Shown: in pieces, positions 44,064-52,609 of the stretch
Numbering within the stretch: position 1 is the stretch's first letter
How the letters are laid out: each line of letters begins with the position of its first letter
NCBI RefSeq assembly: GCF_000479005.1
Contig: NZ_AWXC01000046.1
Span: 1 to 64,000, forward strand
Source: Prevotella sp. BV3P1
GTDB taxonomy: Bacteria; Bacteroidota; Bacteroidia; Bacteroidales; Bacteroidaceae
DNA length: 64,000 bases
Reading direction: 5' to 3'
The notes under the pieces: generated by a model
What the model was told of the DNA's origin: nothing
The model's input: the letters and a program-made list of their open reading frames with translations, nothing else
Database searches by the model: none
Program-made: the position numbers and the translations under genes

Positions 44064-45920
44064 TTAGTTCTCGTATTCAACCTCTCTATCCAGTTTTTCA
44101 ATGAAGTTATCAAATAAATTTTGTTCTACATCACCCATGGCAAACTCTTTCTCAGCATCTTTTCTGATTTCTGCTATCCATGCCCGACGTGCCTTGACGT
44201 AATCCGCACGAATGCGATCGGCATCCGCCAAGGTGATGGTGTCGAGTTGATAATAATTCTTAATGAGTTCGTATGTCCAAGCCCATTGATATTCTCGATA
44301 GTGTTCGTTGATGTCGGTGAATCTTTGTAGCACATCGTCTACTGTTTCCAGTTCGCCATTTTTGATGTCGTCTATCAATCGTTCTTCTTCCGAAACAGGT
44401 AGAAGCAGTCCAGCCAAGTCAGTCCATTTGCCCGTTCCAATCGTAGTATTGGGCGGTGTGAGTTCAGGGTCTTGCTTTAGAACACGTTTCAAAACCGCAC
44501 CCATATAAATGTGCAGTGCGATGTCATAATATTTGATACCTTTTTTCAAAGAACTGGCATTGATGACATATTCATGATAATTGTAGGTTGAAACGTCATC
44601 ACCAGAGGCCTCGCGCAGCTTTTCAAGAATCTTTTTTCCTTCCACAATTTCGCCAACAGAGAAGGGAGAAAGCCAATCGAAGTTTACGATACTCTTTTGT
44701 GAATGTTGCGGACGCATATCTCTTTTCGGCCACTTGTTGATGTCTCTGTACAGACCTACGGTCGTAATGTTCCTGCCTGGTGACAAGTACATGATGTCAC
44801 CGTAGGCTACCAAGTAAGAGAACGGAAGGCTGCGCGTGTCGGGGTGATACATCAATTTGCCAAAACATACAGAGAATGTACCAATGTGTGCCGGCATCAG
44901 CAGATAGGCGCCACTGGCTGTTTTGCATCCACGTTGCAACACGCCATAGTGCATTGGTCCCATCTTATACGCATGGTTGCTGAAGTTGGTGGCAGAACCT
45001 GCATTGTAGAATGAGAACATTCCGCCAATTAACAGGCTGCTCTTGTGATGACTAGATGAGAAAGGACCGCAGAAAGCGGCACAAGCCTCACCGTTGGCCA
45101 TATAGCTGTTGGCGAAGAATATACTGGAAGATGCCGTGAATCCATTTGTTATCTGGCAGGTCTCACCCACAAAGCAATCTTGCATCTTTACGCTATTGAT
45201 GATGGAAGAGCCGTGCGAGATGATGGAGTTTTCGCAAATCACTCCCGTTCCTATGTATACGCTGGCGGCCTCTGAACTAAAAATCGTGCAGTCGCTCAGG
45301 CGTGACGCACCGTTTATTTCGCATTCATCAAAGACGATGGTGTTGGTGATTTCTTTCGTGTTGACGATTTTTACCCGATTGCCTATCCATCCTTGGTCTG
45401 ACTCGTTTAGCGCAATGCATTCCTTGATGAGACGGAGAACGGCATCTTTCAGAGCCTTGTCTTGAAAGTGTTGAACCATGAAGGCGGCGAATTGACTGTT
45501 TAATTCCCTGAACAACACGATGTTGCCATCGCCCACTTCATTTAATACTGAAATGGTGTTGCCCTCACCATAAGTGGCTCCTTCAGTTGTTTCGAGCGTG
45601 CAAATGTTTGAAATAAAACAACTGTCGCCAATCGTATAATTATTAATGTAGTTGCCGACATTCTCTATCAAACTGTTGTCGCCAACGGTTACGTTTCTCA
45701 ATGTGGCGTTGAAAATGCCAGAATGCTTGAAAAATCCCTTACTCACTTCCAACGTTTCTTCAAATGCACCTAAACGATTCTCGCCATAGAAAAGAACTCG
45801 ACTCAAGTAGTTAGGCATGAATTCCTCGGAAACCAAGATGGAAGACCAGTCTTCTGCCCAGCAACCACGACTTTCTAAAGTTCGTATCTCTTCGCTTGTT
45901 AATTGCCTGAACTCTTTCAT
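44064..45920 (-). CDS. DUF4954 protein, beta-helix acyl/nucleotidyl-transferase-like
   Basis: A 618-residue soluble protein. Residues about 60-380 show hexapeptide-like repeats (IFNATLRNVTVGDNSLIENVGNYINNYTIGDSCFISNICTLETTEG and so on) typical of a left-handed beta-helix. The remainder is mostly helical, ending in an acidic/coiled segment. It matches what I know as DUF4954, widespread in Bacteroidota and without an assigned reaction; the beta-helix suggests a transferase on a sugar or nucleotide sugar, but no catalytic His is evident. It is 8 bp downstream of hflX, so they are probably co-transcribed. Confidence 0.75.
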   Translation of the reverse strand: MKEFRQLTSEEIRTLESRGCWAEDWSSILVSEEFMPNYLSRVLFYGENRLGAFEETLEVSKGFFKHSGIFNATLRNVTVGDNSLIENVGNYINNYTIGDSCFISNICTLETTEGATYGEGNTISVLNEVGDGNIVLFRELNSQFAAFMVQHFQDKALKDAVLRLIKECIALNESDQGWIGNRVKIVNTKEITNTIVFDECEINGASRLSDCTIFSSEAASVYIGTGVICENSIISHGSSIINSVKMQDCFVGETCQITNGFTASSSIFFANSYMANGEACAAFCGPFSSSHHKSSLLIGGMFSFYNAGSATNFSNHAYKMGPMHYGVLQRGCKTASGAYLLMPAHIGTFSVCFGKLMYHPDTRSLPFSYLVAYGDIMYLSPGRNITTVGLYRDINKWPKRDMRPQHSQKSIVNFDWLSPFSVGEIVEGKKILEKLREASGDDVSTYNYHEYVINASSLKKGIKYYDIALHIYMGAVLKRVLKQDPELTPPNTTIGTGKWTDLAGLLLPVSEEERLIDDIKNGELETVDDVLQRFTDINEHYREYQWAWTYELIKNYYQLDTITLADADRIRADYVKARRAWIAEIRKDAEKEFAMGDVEQNLFDNFIEKLDREVEYEN

Positions 45921-45928
45921 CTCTTCAA

Positions 45929-47173
45929 TTAATCAGTTGCGTACAAAAAGTCGTTATACGGATATTTCTGCACATGCAACTGCCGCACGGCCTTGTACAA
46001 CGTTTCCCTGAATTCGTCAATGTTTTGCTTTTGTTTTGCCGAAATGAAGACACAGTTTTCATTCAACTTAGCCATCCAGGTTCGTTTCAGTTCGTCCAGA
46101 GAAATGTTTTCCTGTGTAGAAGGAGTCAGGTCATCAGGTGCTTTCTCAACCCATTTGTATTGGTCTATCTTGTTGAAAACAATCATGGTCGGCTTATCTG
46201 CCGCATCCAATTCCTTCAGTGTGTTGTCAACCACCCTGATTTGTTCTTCAAAATCGGGATGCGAAATGTCTACGACATGCAACAGCAAATCGGCCTCGCG
46301 CACTTCGTCAAGGGTTGATTTGAACGAATCGACAAGGTCGGTGGGCAATTTCCGAATGAATCCCACCGTATCGGCCAGCAAAAAGGGAAGATTTTCAATC
46401 ACTACCTTGCGTACCGTGGTGTCTAACGTGGCAAAAAGTTTGTTCTCAGCGAACACCTCACTCTTGGACAAAAGGTTCATCAAGGTAGACTTACCCACGT
46501 TGGTATAACCCACCAGGGCCACCCGAATCAGCCTTCCGCGGTTCTTGCGTTGTGTGGTTTTCTGCTTGTCAATCTCAATGAGCCGCTGCTTAAGTAGCGT
46601 GATGCGCTGTAAAATGATACGTCGGTCCATCTCAAGCTGCGTTTCTCCAGGACCACGCAGGCCAACAGAACCCTTTCCACCACCAGAACCAGAGCCGCCA
46701 CCTTGCCGTTCCAAGTGGGTCCACAAGCGTTGCAGGCGAGGTAGCATGTATCTGTATTGCGCCAATTCAACCTGTGTCTTTGCATTGGCTGTCTGAGCCC
46801 GCATGGCAAAAATGTCGAGAATCAGGGAGGTTCGGTCTAAGATTTTGACCTGAAGCTCTTTCTCTATGTTTCTGATTTGTTTGGCAGAAAGCTCGTCATC
46901 GAAAATCACCATCCCCACAGGGCGGTCATTTTCTTTCTCGTTTTCTATATACTGCTTGATTTCTTCCAATTTGCCCTTACCTACATAACTCACCATGTTG
47001 GGGCCTCCCAGCTTCTGCGTGAATCTTTTGACAGTAACCGCGCCTGCGGTGTCTGCCAGAAATTCCAACTCGTCAAGGTATTCATTGGTCTTCTCCTCGT
47101 TTTGTTCCTGCGTGATGAGACCTACAAGTATGGCTGTTTCTGCTTTTGCTTCTGATATGACAAATTCTTTCAT
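45929..47173 (-). CDS. hflX: Ribosome-associated GTPase HflX
   Basis: A 414-residue GTPase that splits stalled or hibernating 70S ribosomes. The N-terminal HflX domain carries GPNMVSYVGKGKLEEIKQYI and a glycine-rich GGGSGSGGGKGSVGLRGPGETQLE loop that reaches the peptidyl-transferase centre. The G domain has ALVGYTNVGKSTLMNLLSKS (G1), LADTVGFIRKLP (G3) and VFNKIDQYK (G4). A good promoter (47197-47227) precedes it and DUF4954 follows 8 bp later. Confidence 0.94.
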   Translation of the reverse strand: MKEFVISEAKAETAILVGLITQEQNEEKTNEYLDELEFLADTAGAVTVKRFTQKLGGPNMVSYVGKGKLEEIKQYIENEKENDRPVGMVIFDDELSAKQIRNIEKELQVKILDRTSLILDIFAMRAQTANAKTQVELAQYRYMLPRLQRLWTHLERQGGGSGSGGGKGSVGLRGPGETQLEMDRRIILQRITLLKQRLIEIDKQKTTQRKNRGRLIRVALVGYTNVGKSTLMNLLSKSEVFAENKLFATLDTTVRKVVIENLPFLLADTVGFIRKLPTDLVDSFKSTLDEVREADLLLHVVDISHPDFEEQIRVVDNTLKELDAADKPTMIVFNKIDQYKWVEKAPDDLTPSTQENISLDELKRTWMAKLNENCVFISAKQKQNIDEFRETLYKAVRQLHVQKYPYNDFLYATD

Positions 47174-47196
47174 TCGGTATATAAATATGGTGATTG

Positions 47197-47227
47197 CAAA
47201 GTTACAATAAAGCGATAAAACGACAAA
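47197..47227 (-). promoter_or_regulatory. Promoter (TTTG-N19-TAACTTTG) of hflX
   Basis: On the minus strand TAACTTTG (47197-47204) and TTTG (47224-47227) are separated by 19 nt, matching both consensus elements. Leader about 20 nt. Confidence 0.8.
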
Positions 47228-47371
47228 ATAAAAACATCTTTTTTGTTGCAGAGGACAACCACTGGTATGTCAGCGCTTCAATCGTGTCCTGGTTTCTCCT
47301 ATTTTTCGATGATAGTACGAATAACAAGGAGGGTGGCTGATTGAGAATTTTCTTGACAACGACCTCTCTTA

Positions 47372-47423
47372 TCCTTGGCGTATTTACAAACTCCGTCTCT
47401 GATGTTTGTAAATACGCCAAGGA
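47372..47423. repeat. 20-bp perfect inverted repeat (GCGTATTTRCAA family)
   Basis: TCCTTGGCGTATTTACAAAC (47372-47391) and its exact complement (47404-47423) flank a 12-nt loop. No T-run follows on either strand, and no gene ends nearby: it lies in the 769-bp divergent gap between hflX and the GH20 gene. A related dyad occurs near 63358-63415. The gap also holds array E, the two gene promoters and AT-rich sequence. Confidence 0.8.
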
Positions 47424-47510
47424 AATTGCAATGTCTGCAAGTACCAATAGTACAAGGTGTTAGTGATATTTCGTTGTGCTATGCGAATATTTTTCAGACT
47501 ATTTTTCATC

Positions 47511-47620
47511 AAAAGCATTGCTTTTAGGCCATTATATGTATGCTTTTGCTGTTCAATAACATGCTTATTGACCGATAAAGTGATGCTTCTTGTCGAGTCA
47601 ACTCAATGCTATTGCGTATA
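47511..47620. repeat. 22-bp tandem array E (5 units)
   Basis: Units start at 47511, 47533, 47555, 47577 and 47599. They are more diverged than in other arrays (AAAAGCATTGCTTTTA, TATATGTATGCTTTTG, AATAACATGCTTATTG, AAAGTGATGCTTCTTG, CAACTCAATGCTATTG), but the 22-bp register is kept throughout. It begins 88 bp after the 20-bp inverted repeat. Confidence 0.8.
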
Positions 47621-47911
47621 AAGGGTCGATTATTTTTCATCTATAACCGTATGTTTGCATCCAGCATGCCTATCGATTTTTTCTAGATTGAAAGTTTATA
47701 AGGGTCGTTTTTTGCCCACTTTTTTAATAAAAAATCTTACAAATTTGACGAGATGCGAGATGCTTTTTTTTTATTTGAACAAAATTATGAAAACTCAAAA
47801 AAGTGCGGATTTTGCGTTTTTAAATAGGAGGCCATTTGTTAACAAAACTATAAAAATGAATTGAAAACCTTTTTTTAAAGAAATGATGGCAGTCATTTCA
47901 ATAAATTATGA

Positions 47912-47919
47912 TAACTTTG
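47912..47919 (+). promoter_or_regulatory. -7 box (TAACTTTG) for the GH20 gene
   Basis: TAACTTTG, 23 nt before the ATG at 47943. No clear -33 partner. Confidence 0.6.
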
Positions 47920-47942
47920 TGTCATAAATAACCATTTTCATC

Positions 47943-49547
47943 ATGAAAGCAAAAAAAATAGTATTAGCTTTATTTTTAAGTGCGCTGTCCTTTCAATCTG
48001 CGACAGCAAGTTCAGTAGCCGATTACAAGGTAGTTCCCATGCCGAGGGAGATTACCGCAACGGCTAAAAAGGATTTTACGTTGACCGCTGCCACTCCCAT
48101 CGTTTATCCAGAGGGAAATGCAGACCTGAAGCGTAATGCCGAATTCCTGGCTCAGTATATTCGAGAGGTCACCGGCATTCAGGTGTTAACTACCACGAGT
48201 AAATCTAAAAATGCCATCACCCTGTCATTAAACAAGAAAATGAAGGAGGACGAAGGGTATGTCATCACTGTGACAAACAAAGGAATTTCGGTCGCAGGTA
48301 AGACACCCAATGGTATTTTCTATGGCATACAGACCCTGCGCAAGTCGTTGCCCACGGAGAAAACCGACAGCCAAATCACTTTTCCGGGCGTTGTGATTAA
48401 AGATGCGCCTCGCTTTGGTTATCGGGGAGGCATGTTAGATTGTGGCCGTCATTTCTTTACACTGGATTTCGTAAAAAAATACATAGATCTGTTGGCGCTT
48501 CATAACATGAATGTCTTCCACTGGCATCTGAGCGAAGACCAGGGTTGGCGTATTGAAATTAAAAAATACCCTAAGCTGACAGAAGTTGGATCAGTGCGTT
48601 CTGAGACTGTCATTGGGCATAATTCTGCTGTCTATGATGGCGTGCCTTATGGTGGTTTCTATACACAAGACCAAGCTCGTGAAATCGTTAAATATGCTGC
48701 GGACAGATATATTACGGTGATTCCCGAAATCGATATGCCTGGCCACATGCTTGCTGCGCTGGCATCTTATCCTGAACTGGGATGTACAGGTGGTCCTTAT
48801 AAGGTGTCAACGTCATGGGGCATCTTCAATGATGTGCTGTGCTTGGGTAACGAAAAGACCTATCAGTTCTGTCAGGATGTGCTGGGTGAGCTTATCGATA
48901 TCTTTCCCTCTAAGTTGATTAATATTGGTGGTGACGAATCTCCACGTGTGCGTTGGGAGAAATGTCCCAAGTGTCAGAAGGTTATGAAAGACCACAATTT
49001 GCCGGTGAATAAGCTGCAAGGATATTTCACCAACCGCATAGAAAAGTTTGTCAACAGCAAAGGTAGAAGCATCATCGGATGGGATGAAATCCTGGACGGT
49101 GACATCAATCAGAGCGCTACCGTCATGAGTTGGCGTGGAGTAGCTCCTGGTATCAAGGCTGCCAAGAGAGGTCATGATGTTGTGATGTCACCAACCACCT
49201 ATGCTTATTTTGACTATTATCAGACAGATAAACGGGCTTCGGAACCGCTATTGATTGGAGGGAATCTCCCCATCGAAAAGACTTACAGCTTTGACCCCTT
49301 GCCAGACACCCTGTCGGTTGACGTGCGTAACCACATTATTGGCGTTCAAGCCAACCTGTGGACAGAGTACATCGCCTATCCTAATTTAGCAGAATATCAG
49401 TTGCTTCCACGCCTTGCTGCCATTTCGGAGATTCAATGGTCAGATAAGAAGAAAGATTTTCCGGAGTTTAAAGAGCGTCTTACAAGGTTCGTTAGATTCT
49501 ATGACCTCTATGACTATGTATATGCAAAGCACCTTTGGAAGAAATAA
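47943..49547 (+). CDS. Beta-N-acetylhexosaminidase, GH20
   Basis: A 534-residue exported glycosidase: signal AKKIVLALFLSALSFQSATA, a GH20b non-catalytic domain (about 25-145), then a GH20 barrel. The catalytic Asp331-Glu332 pair is in INIGGDESPRVRWEK, and NVFHWHLSEDQGWRIEIKKYP is the usual second-strand motif. It removes terminal GlcNAc or GalNAc from host or microbial glycans in the periplasm or at the surface by substrate-assisted catalysis. It is 21 bp upstream of nagB, so the released GlcNAc is linked directly to catabolism. No SusC/D pair is present, so this is not a full polysaccharide-utilisation locus. Confidence 0.9.
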   Translation: MKAKKIVLALFLSALSFQSATASSVADYKVVPMPREITATAKKDFTLTAATPIVYPEGNADLKRNAEFLAQYIREVTGIQVLTTTSKSKNAITLSLNKKMKEDEGYVITVTNKGISVAGKTPNGIFYGIQTLRKSLPTEKTDSQITFPGVVIKDAPRFGYRGGMLDCGRHFFTLDFVKKYIDLLALHNMNVFHWHLSEDQGWRIEIKKYPKLTEVGSVRSETVIGHNSAVYDGVPYGGFYTQDQAREIVKYAADRYITVIPEIDMPGHMLAALASYPELGCTGGPYKVSTSWGIFNDVLCLGNEKTYQFCQDVLGELIDIFPSKLINIGGDESPRVRWEKCPKCQKVMKDHNLPVNKLQGYFTNRIEKFVNSKGRSIIGWDEILDGDINQSATVMSWRGVAPGIKAAKRGHDVVMSPTTYAYFDYYQTDKRASEPLLIGGNLPIEKTYSFDPLPDTLSVDVRNHIIGVQANLWTEYIAYPNLAEYQLLPRLAAISEIQWSDKKKDFPEFKERLTRFVRFYDLYDYVYAKHLWKK

Positions 49548-49568
49548 TCATTAATAAATTAATTGAAG

Positions 49569-50360
49569 ATGAGAGTCATAATAGAAGAAAATTACGAGTC
49601 GCTGTCACGTTGGGCAGCCGAACATGTCATTGAGCGTATTAACAAGTTTAACCCAACACCTGATCATCCTTTCGTGTTAGGTTTGCCTACAGGTTCGTCT
49701 CCGGAGGGCATGTATGCTCGCTTGGTTAAGGCTTGTCAAGAGGGTAGGGTGTCATTTAAAAACGTGTTGACCTTCAATATGGATGAGTATGTGGGTTTGC
49801 CTGAATCGCATCCCCAAAGCTATCATTCGTTCATGGCGCGCAATTTGTTTGACCATATCGACTGTCCCAAAGAAAACATCCATATTCTTAACGGCAACGC
49901 AGAGGATTTGGAGGCTGAATGCAAGGCATACGAAGAGAAGATTAAAGCTGTGGGGGGCATTGACTTGTTTATTGGTGGCATTGGCCCAGATGGTCATATT
50001 GCTTTCAATGAGCCATGCTCGTCTTTGACTTCCCGCACGCGAATCAAAACACTGACCAGCGACACTATTATCGCCAACAGTCGATTCTTCGAAAATGATG
50101 TTAACAAAGTTCCGAAACATGCATTGACGGTTGGTGTAGGAACCGTGATGGATGCTAAAGAGGTAATGATACTCTGCAATGGGCATCACAAGGCTCGAGC
50201 TTTACAAGCTGTGGTAGAAGGACCGGTTACCCACTATTGGACAATCAGTGTGCTTCAGCAACATCCGCATGGAATCATCGTTTGTGATGAACCTGCGACC
50301 GACGATCTGAAAGTTGGAACGTATCGTTATTTTAAAGATATTGAAAAAGATAATATTTAA
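49569..50360 (+). CDS. nagB: Glucosamine-6-phosphate deaminase
   Basis: Converts glucosamine-6-phosphate to fructose-6-phosphate and ammonia. 263 residues. Catalytic Asp72 is in [22 protein letters not shown], and the ring-opening site Asp141, His143, Glu148 is in [25 protein letters not shown] holds the allosteric/phosphate region. I use ATG 49569 (which gives standard E. coli numbering) rather than the TTG two codons upstream. Placed between the GH20 gene and the NagB/PIG-L fusion; a terminator follows at 50370-50404. Confidence 0.95.
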   Translation: MRVIIEENYESLSRWAAEHVIERINKFNPTPDHPFVLGLPTGSSPEGMYARLVKACQEGRVSFKNVLTFNMDEYVGLPESHPQSYHSFMARNLFDHIDCPKENIHILNGNAEDLEAECKAYEEKIKAVGGIDLFIGGIGPDGHIAFNEPCSSLTSRTRIKTLTSDTIIANSRFFENDVNKVPKHALTVGVGTVMDAKEVMILCNGHHKARALQAVVEGPVTHYWTISVLQQHPHGIIVCDEPATDDLKVGTYRYFKDIEKDNI

Positions 50361-50369
50361 TAACCCAAG

Positions 50370-50404
50370 GGGCGAGTAGTGTTTAAAAACTATTAGCCCT
50401 TTTT
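50370..50404 (+). terminator. Terminator between nagB and the fusion gene
   Basis: GGGCGAGTAGT (50370-50380) pairs with ACTATTAGCCC (50389-50399) with one mismatch and one G-T pair, followed by TTTTT. It would end or attenuate nagB mRNA only 16 bp before the next gene, whose own promoter I could not identify. Confidence 0.7.
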
Positions 50405-50419
50405 AATATATGTAAAAAT

Positions 50420-52408
50420 ATGAATCTAAATCTAAGTTCAGAAATTGTATTAACTAAAATTCCGGTTGAAATATACCGACCTAAAACGGCTATAGACCGT
50501 TCGGAGTTAACACGTTACGAAAAGATACCCACGAACATCTTTGCAAAAGAAGAGGAAGGTGTGAAGCATGTGGCAGAAAACATAGCTGCTATTATTAAGA
50601 ATAAGCAAAAAGAAGGCAAGTTCTGTGTACTTGGTTTGGGTACAGGTTTGTCGCTCACGCCTATTTTCAAAGAGCTGATTAGGATGTACGAAGCTAAACA
50701 GTTGAGCTTTCACAATGTCGTTGTCTTCAATGCATACGAATATTTCCCGCTCACATCCAAATCGCAAAATAGTAGTATCAGTCAGTTGTGTACACGCTTC
50801 TTAGACCACGTAGACATTGACAAGAAAAACATATTCACCTTAGATGGTAGCATTTCGCAAGACGATGTGCAGAATCATTGTCGTTTATATGAGGAGCGTA
50901 TCAACACATTTGGAGGTATTGACGTGATGCTGATTGGTATTGGCCGTAGTGGAAACATCGCTTGCAACGTGCCAGGCTCTACTGTTACCAGCAATTCGCG
51001 CATTATCTTAGTAGACAATGTACTACGACAAGAAATGACTTTGAGCTTTGGAACGAACGAACAAGTACCTCCTTGCTCTATCACCATGGGTGTAGCAACC
51101 CTGTTGAAAGCAAAGAAAATATTTCTTGCAGCTTGGAGTGAAGAGAAGGCTGAGGTTATTCAAAAGACCGTTGAGGGCGTAATTACCGATGCTCTTCCTG
51201 CCTCATTCTTGCAAACTCACAACAACGTAGAGGTGGTTATCGACCTGCCTGCCGCATCTCGTCTGACACGTATCGTGCACCCTTGGCTTGTAAAATCGTG
51301 CCAGTGGACCGATAAATTGGTGCGCTCAGCATTGGTATGGTTATGCCAGCTCACCGGAAAACCTATCTTAAAGTTGACGAATAAAGATTACAACGACCAC
51401 GGTTTGAGCGAGTTGTTGGCACTTTATGGTTCGGCATACAATGCCAACATTAAGATTTTTAACGACTTACAGCATACCATTACGGGCTGGCCAGGTGGCA
51501 AACCGAATGCTGATGACACATACCGTCCGGAGCGTGCGAAACCATTTCCTAAGCGAGTAATTGTTTTTTCCCCACATCCCGACGATGATGTAATCTCCAT
51601 GGGTGGTACCTTACGCCGACTTGTCCAGCAGGGACACGACCTTCATGTGGCTTACGAAACCAGTGGAAACATTGCTGTAGGCGATGAAGAGGTAACGCGC
51701 TTCATGCACTTCATCAATGGATTTAATCAGATATTCGATGGCGAAAAGGATAAGGTGATTAAACAAAAGTATAGTGAAATCAAGAAATTCTTGGCAAATA
51801 AGAAGGATGGCGACATCGACACATTAGATGTACGAACTATTAAAGGGTTGATTCGGCGAGGCGAAGCACGCACGGCTTGTACATACAATGGCGTGCCATT
51901 AGACCATGTTCACTTCCTTGACTTGCCTTTCTACGAGTCGGGTAAGATTGAAAAACTGCCGATGACAGAAAAGGATGTCAAGATTGTACGCCAACTCTTG
52001 CAAGAGGTTAAGCCGCATCAAATATATGTAGCTGGCGACTTGGCTGACCCACATGGTACTCATAAGAAATGTACTGATGCAGTGTTGGCTGCTCTTGAAC
52101 TTGAAAAAGAAGATGGAGCAGAATGGTTGAAAGATTGTAGAGTGTGGATGTATCGTGGTGCTTGGGCTGAATGGGAAATTGAAAACATTGAGATGTGTGT
52201 ACCCATGAGTCCAGAAGAGCTGCGTGCTAAGCGCAACAGTATCTTGAAACACCAGAGTCAGATGGAGAGTGCACCATTCCTTGGCAACGACGAACGTTTG
52301 TTCTGGCAGCGCTCTGAAGACCGCAATCATGCCACCGCAGCGCTTTACGACAGTCTCGGATTGGCATGCTACGAAGCCATGGAGGCATTCGTAGAGTACA
52401 AAGTATAG
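50420..52408 (+). CDS. NagB-like / PIG-L deacetylase fusion protein
   Basis: A 662-residue protein usually annotated as glucosamine-6-phosphate deaminase in Bacteroidota. Residues about 30-290 have the NagB fold but not its active site: Asp72 is replaced by Ala105 (VVFNAYEYF), and the Asp141/His143/Glu148 set by Ser177/Asn179/Val184 (GIGRSGNIACNVPGS). Residues about 380-620 form a PIG-L/LmbE zinc deacetylase: HPDDD at 386-390 and DPHGTHKKC near 540. The likely activity is de-N-acetylation of a GlcNAc derivative, with the NagB part as a binding or sensing domain; this is inference. The third gene of the GH20-nagB unit. Confidence 0.85.
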   Translation: MNLNLSSEIVLTKIPVEIYRPKTAIDRSELTRYEKIPTNIFAKEEEGVKHVAENIAAIIKNKQKEGKFCVLGLGTGLSLTPIFKELIRMYEAKQLSFHNVVVFNAYEYFPLTSKSQNSSISQLCTRFLDHVDIDKKNIFTLDGSISQDDVQNHCRLYEERINTFGGIDVMLIGIGRSGNIACNVPGSTVTSNSRIILVDNVLRQEMTLSFGTNEQVPPCSITMGVATLLKAKKIFLAAWSEEKAEVIQKTVEGVITDALPASFLQTHNNVEVVIDLPAASRLTRIVHPWLVKSCQWTDKLVRSALVWLCQLTGKPILKLTNKDYNDHGLSELLALYGSAYNANIKIFNDLQHTITGWPGGKPNADDTYRPERAKPFPKRVIVFSPHPDDDVISMGGTLRRLVQQGHDLHVAYETSGNIAVGDEEVTRFMHFINGFNQIFDGEKDKVIKQKYSEIKKFLANKKDGDIDTLDVRTIKGLIRRGEARTACTYNGVPLDHVHFLDLPFYESGKIEKLPMTEKDVKIVRQLLQEVKPHQIYVAGDLADPHGTHKKCTDAVLAALELEKEDGAEWLKDCRVWMYRGAWAEWEIENIEMCVPMSPEELRAKRNSILKHQSQMESAPFLGNDERLFWQRSEDRNHATAALYDSLGLACYEAMEAFVEYKV

Positions 52409-52436
52409 GTATGATTTTTCGTCTGTTTGGATGCAA

Positions 52437-52469
52437 GCAAATATCTTTTCCGGTAGAAAAGGTATTTGC
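52437..52469. repeat. 14-bp hairpin after the fusion gene
   Basis: GCAAATATCTTTTC (52437-52450) pairs with GAAAAGGTATTTGC (52456-52469), all positions pairing if one T-G is allowed, with a 5-nt loop. It starts 29 bp beyond the fusion gene's stop. No T-run follows, so it may be a stability element. Confidence 0.6.
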
Positions 52470-52503
52470 GAAGCATGAAAGACAGGTGTTCAGAATGAAT
52501 GAT

Positions 52504-52581
52504 TTACCCCAGTTAGAGGTAGGCTTTAAAAACAATTGAGCTGTTTCAACTCGTTTGTTGCCATCCCTTTAACTGGGGTAA
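52504..52581. repeat. 12-bp inverted repeat with 54-nt loop between convergent genes
   Basis: TTACCCCAGTTA (52504-52515) and TAACTGGGGTAA (52570-52581) are perfect complements. Together with the hairpin at 52437-52469 it fills the 201-bp gap between the fusion gene (+) and asparaginase (-). Confidence 0.55.
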
Positions 52582-52609
52582 CGCATGCTTATACTGGCAG
52601 AACGAATGG

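Noticed and set aside
43991..44113. Longer N-terminus for the M16 peptidase
   Set aside because: The extra 41 residues precede the signal peptide and overlap the end of the DUF4954 gene; ATG 43990 begins the signal peptide.
47943..52408. Polysaccharide-utilisation locus
   Set aside because: No SusC/SusD pair, no sensor or anti-sigma system, and only one glycosidase; it is a simple amino-sugar gene group.
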